Assembly: GCF_000226095.1 (NCBI RefSeq)
Contig: NC_016477.1
Span: 3,534,001-3,598,000 of the forward strand
Direction of reading: 5' to 3'
DNA length: 64,000 nucleotides
From: Thermothelomyces thermophilus ATCC 42464
Taxonomy: Eukaryota > Ascomycota > Sordariomycetes > Sordariales > Chaetomiaceae
The stretch's first letter is position 1. Each line of letters starts with the position of its first letter. This document shows positions 22,075-31,104 of the stretch, one piece after another. A program made the translations under genes and the position numbers. The notes beneath the pieces were generated by a model. That model was not told the origin of the DNA. It searched no databases and saw only the letters and a list, made by a program, of their open reading frames with translations.

Positions 22075-23510
22075 TCACCATAAACCGTCCATCTCGGCCA
22101 TCGCCTCTTCTTCCTCGTCAAAACTCGCAGTTTGGGGTCCAGCATCAGCAGGTGCTGGTAGAGCGTTGTTAGTCTTCCCTGGAGGGTCCGGGGCGGCATT
22201 CGTGCCCGCCGCCGTCCTTGCTCCTGCCTCCGCCTCCGCCTCCGCCATTAGCGCATCGAGGTCGTCCTCGTCGTCAAAATTGTCAATCTTCTTCGTCGAG
22301 TGAGCATTGCCATTCGTAGCCCCTTCCCCGCCCGTCGCTTGGGAGGATTCCTGAACCGTTGTCCCCGTTCCTGCCTCTGGTTTATGAGCGTGAGGGTTAT
22401 CATCGTGCCGTCCAATCCCCGGTGTCGTCGATTGCTCGGGCTTCCCGTCTCCGAAAATGCTCTTGCGTATTGCTGTTGAAGTTGATTGCGGTGGCACCGA
22501 CTGTGCCTCCGCCTCCGCCATAAGAGCATCGAGGTCGTCCTCGTCAGGCTCTCCAAGCGGACCCGGGGCGGGGCCAGTATTTTTTGTCCCATTACCAAAA
22601 ATGCTTCGGAAAGGCGGTGCGGATCCTGTATGTTGTGAACTAGCGGTGGCCTCGGCCTCCGCTTCGGCCATTAGCGCGTCCAAGTCGTCTCCATCGGGGA
22701 CATCGTCGGCCACCACTTGTCTAGATGGCTCGGTGCTGGCAGCACTTCGAACCGGTGTCGCATTGTAAATATCGTCGTCTCCAAACAAATTGTCCCCTCC
22801 CGGTGTTTTTGCCCTTTCGCCAGCAGCCTTCGCGGCATTGTCGAATATCGGCGCAACCTTACCCGGTTGACGTAGGTCAGCTGCTCCCCGGTGGATGCGA
22901 TAGTCTTCATCGTCCTCCGCGGTGGCGGCCCTCGGCTTGGTCTCGTCGATCCATTTCAGTCGGGCGTTGCGCATGACCGTCTTGTGCCCAGTCTTCTCCA
23001 CCATCGCGAGGGCGTCAAGGAAGGTGGCTTTCGGGAAGAGATCGTCCAGCCATTCTTGGTAAAAGGAGAGCAGGCGAGCGGCGTCGGAGAACTGGGACCG
23101 GGTCAGCCACAGAAACGGGAGTGACAAGCGTAAAAGCTTACCTCGTGTCCCTTTCCCTTAAACTTCAGCCTGGGCGCCATCTTTCTGAGTTTGGGGATCC
23201 CTTTGTCGGATAGCAGCCTACAGCAGAGTCGTCGATTAGAATGTGCGTGCAGGACAAGGCGGCGGACCACCTACCGAGCCTCGTCCAACTTGACTCTGGG
23301 GGCTCGAGGTCTTCTTTTCAAGTCGAGCTCCTTCTCGATACCCAGGACATCGGTCTTCTTTTCCGTAGCCTTGTCATTTTTGGCCGGCTCAGGACTGGGT
23401 GACCGGAACGGATCATCGTCCCAATCGGCAAGATAATCGTCGACAAAGTTGCTGTTATCTTCCCCTCTGCTTGAGGCGCCTCCTGGCTTTGTGCCTGTCT
23501 TTGAAGGCAT
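22075..23510 (-). CDS. CSM3: Csm3/Swi3 (TIPIN) replication fork protection complex subunit
   Basis: Partner of Tof1/Swi1 (Timeless) in the fork protection complex, which steadies stalled forks and supports checkpoint signalling and cohesion. Exons are 23510-23275, 23217-23142 and 23091-22075, giving 1329 nt and 442 residues. The conserved Swi3 domain spans exons 1-3: [51 protein letters not shown], and [10 protein letters not shown]. After that the protein is acidic and low complexity. It holds three copies of [11 protein letters not shown] and two copies of a SIFGNG/SIFGDG motif. The true ATG is 23510 (MPSKTGTK). It is divergent from the complex I gene, with 368 bp between the start codons. 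Confidence 0.9.
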
Positions 23511-23878
23511 CGTCACAATATTTTTTTTGACAATATTGGCTTGCCCGTGCCTGGGAGTCGATCTGTGGTGATTTGTGGTGGTTGTATCAGTAGTAAGCCA
23601 ATGCCGAGGCTTTGATGGACGCGTTGAGAGTAGTCCGTAGTCGAGCGCGTCGAGCGCGTTAAGCGGGTTCCTAGAATTAGTTGTGGCTTGTGCACCATAA
23701 ACAAGTCAATCAAGTGGCGCTGCATGTGCGGCGGTGCGGTGCTCCGTCTCCACAAGAACTTCCCGCCTGAGGCAGCAAGATCAAGCTCGTGCGCAGGAAG
23801 CTTCGCCCGTCGCAACGGAACATCCCAATTGCTCAAGAACATCGCGACTCCTCGACGACTGCCTCGTCGGCCGCCAAG
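23511..23878. promoter_or_regulatory. Divergent promoter region, CSM3 and complex I 21 kDa subunit
   Basis: 368 bp between two start codons facing away from each other. No gene is present. Both promoters must lie here; no specific element was recognised. Confidence 0.5.
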
Positions 23879-24698
23879 ATGTCGAACTCAAACTCAACCA
23901 ATCAGACGTACCAGTGGCCGAGCAAGACAATCAAGACCGAATATCCGGTGAGTGGCAGTTCAATTGCTCCTCCATGTGTGACAAGCAACTGACGAGGAAA
24001 TCAGCTCATCGACAATGACCCGTACGTTTCCTTCTCCTCCCGGCCCAATACTACCTGCGCCCGATTGCGTTCATCCAGTCAATTCTAACACAAGCCGTGT
24101 GCGATAGACATTTTACGCGCGTGATTCGGTACGCCCGCCCGTCCGACTATGTGCACGGCGTCGTTGCCGCCGCTGCGGGCCCCGGCCTGCTCTACGCCAT
24201 GGAGAAGTTCGCCCCGTCTCAGGTCGGTAGGGGCGGTTTTGCCCAGGCCATGCGGCTATGTAGCTTTATTGGCGCTGCCGGCGGCTTCCTTTACTTCTAC
24301 CAGCGCTCCATCCGTACGTCAATCGATCGCCCTGGGATATCACGTGGATGGCTCTTGGGAGGGTTTGTTGGAAGGATAGTTTGGAGGAGATGAGGGCTGA
24401 CGGTTATGCAGTCCGGTTCTACGGCATGAGTGAGAACGCCCGCGAGGTCGAGATGGACATGCGCGAGATGGTCGACAAGGTCAAGGCCGGCCAACCGCTC
24501 TACGGCGAGAGCAGGCTCACCCCAGCCATGCAGGGTGTTGCCGCGCGCCAGTCGCGGTACTCGGCGCTCTTCTTCGGCGTCCTTCCCTGGTTCAACTTTG
24601 TGAACCACAACCAGCACGGCGTCGACACAGCCAAGTACTACCAGCAGGCGGAGCGGGAGCTGGAGGCCGAGCGCCTGAGCAAGGGCTCGTCTTCATGA
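23879..24698 (+). CDS. NADH:ubiquinone oxidoreductase (complex I) 21 kDa subunit
   Basis: Accessory subunit of mitochondrial complex I, of the fungal 21 kDa type with separate N- and C-terminal family domains. Exons are 23879-23947, 24005-24021, 24108-24313 and 24412-24698. They sum to 579 nt and 192 residues, about 21 kDa. The N-terminus MSNSNSTNQTYQWPSKTIKTE leads into YPLIDNDPHFTRVIRYARPS. Next is a hydrophobic stretch (HGVVAAAAGPGLLYAME and FIGAAGGFLYFYQRSI). The C-terminal part has FYGMSENAREVEMDMREM and PWFNFVNHNQHGVDT, typical of the second domain. Exon 2 is only 17 nt. Confidence 0.9.
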
Positions 24699-25192
24699 GT
24701 GGTGGGGGGTTTGAGAGAAGGAAGTGGTGTTTGCGGGTGGGAAATGAAGCAGGTGAGGTTTAGGCACCAGGGTCCTTGTCAGATCAGGCGCCAGGTGTAC
24801 ATACAACGGACATAGACGACGGCCCCACGGAGGTCTCAGTCCACAGACATATTCTTTTTTTTGTTTTTGTGTCGACAAGAGAGATCGGTCAAACACTTTC
24901 CTTGCCAGATGGTTTGATTTTATGGCGGAACTAACGTCCAGCGTGGACATGGCTCTTTCTGCTGACCTGCGAAGATGGCACCACGGGCATTTGAGAGCCA
25001 GACATTTATTTTAGAATCACGGACTTTACGGATTGAGCATCCGGATTCGGAAGCAGTGTATTCCACTACTAACAACTATGCTAGGTACAGTCATTCCGCT
25101 CCTTACAGCATCCGACGGCTCGCCATGCGCGCATGTCCTTCTCTGTCCCGCCCGCCGCCTCGCCTTGACTCGTTCGCCGTCTGCTCCTCTCC
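24699..25192. other. Convergent 3' region, complex I subunit and AA9 gene
   Basis: 494 bp between two stop codons facing each other. Only 3' untranslated sequence is expected; no gene or clear motif is seen. Confidence 0.4.
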
Positions 25193-26497
25193 TTAAGAGC
25201 TGGGAGCACACTGCGAGTAGTACGGGGGGGAAACTGCCTTGCAGGTGAAGCCGGCCTGCAACACGGTTATCCGGTCAGTCAGCGGCACCCCGGAGGTTGG
25301 GGAAGGGTCGGGGGGGGGGGGGGGAGATTTGGTGGGGGAATAGGGGAGGAACGTGGCTCGAGCGACGGAGATGGGGTGTAGACTCACCGCGCACTGAGTG
25401 CAGCCGGTGTATCCTTCGCCGCCGCACTGGCCGTAGGCCTGGACGGTGCAGGCGCCGGGGCTATCGGGGTTGGAACCGCCGCCGTTGCCCGCGCCGCTGC
25501 CGGGGGCAACGGCGCTCGGGGACGACCCGACCTTGCAGGTCTGCGCGCAGCCGGTGCAGGCGGAGCCGGCCTCGCGGATGGTGCCGCCCGCGTAGACGGC
25601 CGGGCCGGGCGCGGTGTAGCTGGAAAGGGGGGCGTGGATGTTGACGAGGATGCCCGGGTCGTTGGCGCTGTAGGCGCCCGGGAACTTGACGGTGGGCGGG
25701 TTGGCGGTCCCGGAGCCGCCCTCGACCGTCATCTGGTAGCAGCTCATGTAGAACTGGGCGCCGCCGGCCTGTCCGGCCGTGTGCAGGGCCAGCGCCTCGG
25801 CCCGCAGCAGGTAGTCGCCCGACGCGATGTCGGCCGGGATGGCCACGTCCATCTTCCCCGCAGCAGGCGTTCAGGTCGCGCGTGCCCCAGTTGTCGTCGT
25901 CGCCCGAGTTGCCCCCGGGCTTCTTGAACCACGAGTCGGAGAAGATCTTGAACCAGCCCGTCGAGCCGTCGGCCGTCGCGGCGTCCTGAACCTTGGTCAG
26001 GTACACCTGGACGGGGCCCCAATGCGCCCCTCCGATGGCTTCGTTGTTGCAGCTGCGGTCGCCGGGTTGCTGGGAAGAGTGTGTTACCGCTTGACCCTCT
26101 GTACTGCCCCGGGGGTGAGGGGAGAGGAAGGTGGGGAGGGTCATCAATGCGGATATGAGGTCTAATTAACGAACCTGGTGCATCTCGATGGTGACGGTGC
26201 CGCCAGCCTTCACGGGGCACTTGCCACTGACGGGGCGGGTGCCAGCGTTGCAGACGAAGTCTCTGCTTCCCACATTGGTGACGGGTGAGTTGCTAGCCGG
26301 AAGGCGGACACAGGAGGAGCCGTGCTAGGTCCATCAGTCATCAGCTTGGGGTCCGGGAGAAAGGGGACAAGGACACTACACAGGGAATGGAAACTTATAT
26401 AATCGGTGCCGTCCACCCAGAGCTGCTGAAACGTGGCGTGGCCGGCTACTTTCTGCGCAGCGATGGCTGCCAGGGCACCGGCCAATGTCGACCTCAT
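25193..26497 (-). CDS. AA9 lytic polysaccharide monooxygenase with C-terminal CBM1
   Basis: Secreted copper enzyme that oxidatively cleaves cellulose or related glucans. Exons are 26497-26399, 26321-26175, 26069-25388 and 25255-25193. A 19-residue signal peptide (MRSTLAGALAAIAAQKVAG) leaves His20 as the mature N-terminal copper ligand in HATFQQLWVDG. The second ligand is His98 in EAIGGAHWGPV. The axial Tyr is in QFYMSCYQM. A short Gly/Ser linker leads to a CBM1 (YGQCGGEGYTGCTQCA, then AGFTCKAVSPPYYSQC), split by the last intron. Two oddities: the first intron has AT-AC ends, and the frame shifts by one base at NACCGK/MDVAIP (about 25856-25859, a run of four G where three are expected). The exon sum is 991 nt, one more than a multiple of three. 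It may be a decayed gene or a sequence error. Confidence 0.87.
26322..26398 (-). other. Candidate AT-AC intron in the AA9 gene
   Basis: After GTDY the minus strand reads ATAAGT where a donor is expected, and the exon resumes GGCTCCTCCTGT (GSSC) right after CTAGCAC. Removing ATAAGT...AGCAC (77 nt) gives WVDGTDYGSSCVRLP with no added residue, the usual family sequence. No GT-AG pair in this stretch keeps the frame. The other reading is a GT-AG intron whose donor G became A, with an added His after the junction. Confidence 0.55.
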
Positions 26498-27944
26498 GTT
26501 GGCTCCGATACGAACCTCTCAGGGTACTCGGTATGACCTTGGGGTGTGTTCAGCGATAATTAAACTTGTCAGCTGTGAGAACAAACCAAGAGCAGGTGGT
26601 GCTGGAGAAGTCGACGGCTGCATGCTCAGTGCTCGGAAGATGATATAATAATTATTCCCTCTTCCCTTACCGACCTTTTCCCAACCAGGGGGCCGGCCAT
26701 TGCCTGTTCTGGTCCATACTCACCACGAACCTCCGGATTCAATTACCGGCGCTGCCAACGGTTCCACTCCCGTGGCCACGAGACATATTGTAATAACGTG
26801 GCCGCCTTTTCGGTCATTTCTTCTCATCACAATGCTACCTCCCGAAATAGACGTCTAGGCTCTCGGACTGGGCGAGCATTCTGGCCCCTATATAGAGCAC
26901 GATACCTGCTGGTATTGGTGGCTGACTGTGCGCGCAATATCAGACCCCAATTTACCCGGCACTGCGGCCTCCTAGATCCGCCCGGGACTTTCTCTACCGG
27001 AGTCTGGGGGGATATGGATTGGACGACTTCCAACCCGGTTATATAGTGGGCCTGCTCCAACCTTTGCAGGACGGATGCCGAGCCGTCTTGGAAGCTCACC
27101 ATCCGTGTGGCAGGCTTGCCTTTGATGTAATCAGTGAGACGGCTTCGAGCAGTAAATACGGTAATTACCTACCTATTTGTAGAACACAGCATGAAAGCAA
27201 CCTTATTCAGAGTTGCGGGGGTTGTCCTCCATCCTTAAGGTGAGTTGGTGACAAGCTGTAATACTGACAGTATGATGGCACCGCCGCTCGACTTCCACAT
27301 GCCGTGTTCCTCTGTGTTTTAGAAATGACAGCATCTTCCATTTTGATTTCACTAATATTTGATTTTAAATTGAAACGAGGCAGCACACCGTCAATCGCAC
27401 CTCGAGGAGTCTCAGCTTTTCGCTCTCTCTTTCTCTGTATATGTATAATTATATTCGTGTGTGTCACCTCTTTTCTGCGGCTGAGCCAATGACAATTCCC
27501 CCATGACGGCCGACTCAGGCTTCGCTGTCCCTTTGGAACTCTTCGTTCACTCTGTCGGGCAGAATCCTCATGTCGTCCAGAAAGCTGTGAAAGATTTAAC
27601 GCATCAGAAGGCTTTGAGCCCGTATCTTGAAAACATATCATAGCCCGCATGTACCGGAGCCTGGTCTCGTTTGGGTAAACACTTGTTGAACGCACCTGAT
27701 GCCGGGACTGTCCTCCGGGTTGCACCTAGAGTGGACGGGCAGGATCGGTGTTATATTACCTTGGAATACGTCGGGGCAAACATGCACTCGGCTTGGCTTG
27801 AGAAACATAAAATCTTGCCCGTGGGGACTTGAGGCGACGATGAAGCCTTCTTCATCTACAACTGGTACCTCGGATAAGATCTTCAGGCCTGCGCAACTCC
27901 AGATGATCGTGTCCGCCAAGCCCTAGCTCCAGGTAGGGCGAGTC
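26498..27944. other. AA9 upstream region and unassigned sequence
   Basis: Two CreA-type sites (SYGGRG: CCGGAG at 26997-27002 and CTGGGG at 27004-27009) lie about 500 bp upstream of the AA9 start. A TATATAG box on the minus strand lies near 26887-26893. The stretch 27500-27920 has short minus-strand open pieces that could be spliced, but no family was recognised. Confidence 0.4.
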
Positions 27945-28166
27945 AATAAACGGCGGTCAAGGGCAACGTCTCCGCCGGGGTGCGGCGACGGCGTGCAGGT
28001 GTTCAACCCATCGGGGAAGCTGATCGGAAAGATCTATTTCGGGAGCGTGTCGGCCAATTTCCAGTTCGCGGGCGGGGGCCAGATCGTGATCCTGGCTAAG
28101 ACGGAGCTGTACTATGCCATGCTGGCGGCGGAGGGGGCGTTCCCCGGAAAGTTGTACCCCGAGTGA
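27945..28166 (+). pseudogene. Relic of an SMP-30/gluconolactonase-like gene (3' end only)
   Basis: An open stretch encodes GNVSAGCGDGVQVFNPSGKL, then FGSVSANFQFAGG, QIVILAKTELYYAML and a stop after KLYPE. This matches the C-terminal blades of fungal SMP-30/gluconolactonase-like lactonases (calcium-dependent beta-propellers). An in-frame stop sits immediately upstream, and I found none of the N-terminal two thirds in the preceding 1.4 kb on either strand. The GC-rich codon use is that of a once normal gene. It is most simply the last exon of a gene whose front was deleted. A full gene with a very distant exon is unlikely. Confidence 0.6.
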
Positions 28167-28604
28167 CGAAAAGTGGTCGGGTTAAATCCTGACGGAACCA
28201 AGCTTGATCAAAGCTGTAGTTTATCGGGAAGAAACTAACACGAGAGAGGGCAGAATTCGAAAAGGAAGTGGTTAAGCAGCTTATACAGAGCTCTTCCGGT
28301 GTATTAAGGGGTGCGGGGTTAGGGTTGGGCGTGGTTTAGTTGTTGTTAGTCCCATGTGATTTGGTCCCCTGCTTCTGGCTCGCCCTCCACAAAAGCTTAG
28401 TTAGCCGCAGCGAGTGGGCCAGGCCTTGCTTTGCCGTTTATACTAACCCCCAGATTACGGTCACTAGTTACCCCACGGCATCCCCCGGCGGCACCGCTGC
28501 GAGACAGCAAACAACGCGAAGAACACGAATGATTAGGTTCTGGTGATGGGAGGTCTAAGCGCGAACAACACCTCGCAGCATCGACGAGCTCGCCATCCCC
28601 CGCC
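28167..28604. other. F-box gene upstream region
   Basis: 438 bp between the lactonase relic and the F-box gene start. No gene is visible; it should hold the F-box gene promoter. Confidence 0.4.
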
Positions 28605-30707
28605 ATGACTGGCAAAAAGCGCGCCCATTCCGACGTCGACGTCCACGTCGACCTCGACCTCGATGCCGACGACCGGAACAACACAACATACAATGACCTC
28701 GACGTCCGAACCCCGACGAGCACGGCAGCATCCGCCGTGCCACCACCAGAACCACTTCCCAAACGCCGCAGACTAGCCCACGCCGCATCCGCCGCCGCCG
28801 CCATTACCACCACCCCAACACCGCCGCTTTCCGAACAACCGGGCCGCGACCTCCTCTCCCCGCTGTCCGACGAGCTCCTCCTGCGCATTCTCTCCTTCCT
28901 CCCGCGGCGGCACCTCCTCGCCGTCGCCCCGGTTTCGCGCCGCTTCTACCGCCTATCCTCCGACTCCCAGCTGTGGAAGGCCCTGTACTACGCCCGCTTC
29001 GTCCTGCCGCGCGCCATGCGCATTCCCGGCTTCCGGGGGGGCGCGGGCGACGGTGGGAGTGGTAGCGGCGGCGGGCATAAGCTGCACTATGCCGGGTGGG
29101 GGAAGGGCGTCTCGTCGCGTCCGGGGCTGCTTGGGGCCGGGGTCGGGGCCGGGGCTGAGACCGAGCAGGAGGAACAGCAGCAGCAGCAGCAGCAGCAGCT
29201 GAGGTCGCCGCGTGTCGACTGGAAGCGGCAGTACAAGATTCGACACAACTGGGCGAGGGGCAAGTGCGTGGTGGAGGAGCTGCAGCTCGGGCGGGAGACG
29301 GGTGTCGCGGGCGCGGAGGAGGGGAGGAGGAGGAGGAGGAGAATGCTCGTCAAGATTGCCGAGGGCATTGCTGTGACGGCCGACGGGACCGAAGGGCTGC
29401 GCGCGTGGGATCTCAAGAACAGGAAGCTGATCGCGCAGGCCGCGATCGGTGGCGACGGCGGGCCTTCCGACGACGCCGTGCCGAGCTGCATCGCCGTGGA
29501 CGAGGGCGAGGCCGGGCGCGGGCTGCTGGACGTGGCGCTCGGCTTCAGCGACGGGAGCTTTGGTGTCTGGAGGTTGAGCGCCGAGTCGAACCGCCTGGAG
29601 CGTAGGTACCGGCACGAGAAGTCGAGCAACGGCGAGCTGGTGGCCATGGCATTCGCCTACCCGTACCTCCTGACCGCCACCGGGACCGTGCTGGTTTCAC
29701 TCTACACGTTCGAGGGACCCGGCGCGACTCGGGGTGATAAGGAGAGGAGCAAGGCGGCTGCATCGCGCGATGGGGCTGGAAAGCTACCCCCTCCATATCT
29801 CTTGACGTCTCTTGACTCACACTCTTCCCGGCCGCCGCTGGCGCTATCCATTCGCAAGGCTGGCGGGATGACTATTGCATCGGTGGCCTACACCTTCTCT
29901 ACACGCAGGGGTTGGTCCATTGGCCTTCAGGACTTGCACATTCACCAGCCCGCTGCCGGCCTAGACTCCGTCCCGGAGATCGGGGCCACCCGGATAGCGT
30001 ACACTCCGCCGGTCGAGACGGACGGCGTCTCGTATTCCCCGCTCAGCCCGCCGGCGACGCCTCAGCGCGGCCGTTCTGACTTGGCGGCGTCTGCTCCTCC
30101 CTTCACCGGATCGAGCGGCTCAGAATCGGAGACTCCGGAGCCGGGACCTACGACGCTTTGCTATACCCACCCATACCTCCTGGCCGCCTTGCCGGACAAT
30201 ACCCTGATACTGCACATGTGCACGTCCAACGCCTCGTCGCTGTCGATATCGGACGGCATCCGACTCTGGGGCCGTAGGTCATTCGTTACTTGTTTTCGCC
30301 CTTTTCCCGGGCCTGCATTGCTCTATCTTACAGAATAACGCAAGGAGAGAAGGAAAAGAAAGCACTAACGTTCGGGAGCAGACACATCCGGTATCAGCGA
30401 CGCCGAGATCACCGCCCGCGGCAAGGCCGTCAGCGTCAGCACTCGAGGCGAGGAAATGCGAGTATGGGAGCTGGAAGGTCGGTCCACAGGCGTTTCCAGC
30501 CGCAGCGTCGAGATCCGACCCTGGCAGTCTCCCGGAAGCGGCAGTGCCGCGGGCGGCCTCGCACTTTGCGACGACCTTCGCACCGGCGACCCGGCCCGCG
30601 ACTGGGACGAGAAGAGAAACTGGGTGGGCTTCGACGACGAGATGGTCATCGTGTTGAAGGAGACAAAGGGCGCGCGGGAGAGCCTGATGGTTTACGACTT
30701 CACCTGA
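28605..30707 (+). CDS. F-box domain protein with degenerate WD40-like C-terminal region
   Basis: Probable substrate receptor of an SCF ubiquitin ligase. Exons are 28605-30273 and 30382-30707, giving 1995 nt and 664 residues. A low-complexity acidic N-terminus leads to the F-box at about residues 84-130 (LSPLSDELLLRILSFLPRRH, then SRRFYRLSSDSQLWKALYY). A Gly-rich linker and a run of eight Gln follow near residues 190-205. Downstream, blocks such as GLRAWDLKNRKLIA, GFSDGSFGVWRL and EEMRVWELEGR resemble WD40 blades. The intron joins IRLWG to HTSGISDAEI, completing such a blade. The substrate is unknown. Confidence 0.85.
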
Positions 30708-31063
30708 TTACTCGTGCAAAACCTGGCCTGGATCCGACTACTCGCAACAACCTGCGACGAGCTCGGCGATGACAGCGCAGCGCGCGGATTCGCGGCATCA
30801 GTTACACTGCCCGCGCTTAATCCTCGGGCTCTTGGCGAGCCACAAGCCATTGGGAAGCTAGCTGAGTGTTCTTTTCAGTGACCTGCTGTGTTGCTTGCCC
30901 TTTCTCACGGCCTCGGGAATTAGAAACGATCGTATCGGGCCACGACAGCAGGTCATGTTTGGCTGCACTGCCCCAGCGAGAGAGACCTTTACCAATTGCA
31001 CCGCATCCGCATGACCGCGATACCCGGCTCCAGGCAAGGCCCGCTGGCCTGCTTTAGTGCAGC

Positions 31064-31066
<3 letters not shown>

Positions 31067-31103
<37 letters not shown>
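31067..31103. repeat. Homopolymeric T tract
   Basis: 37 consecutive T on the plus strand, by far the longest homopolymer in the window. It could be the poly-A remnant of a retroposed copy inserted on the minus strand, but no recognisable body or target duplication was found. Confidence 0.9.

Positions 31104-31104
<1 letters not shown>

Noticed and set aside
27500-27920. Minus-strand open pieces (MADTIIWSCAGLKILSEV, SSPHGQDFMFLKPSRV, FLDDMRILPDRVNEEF) with possible splice joins
   Set aside because: No family recognised, and the joins I could draw were not unique. It may be a small gene or a fragment, but the support is too weak to list as coding.
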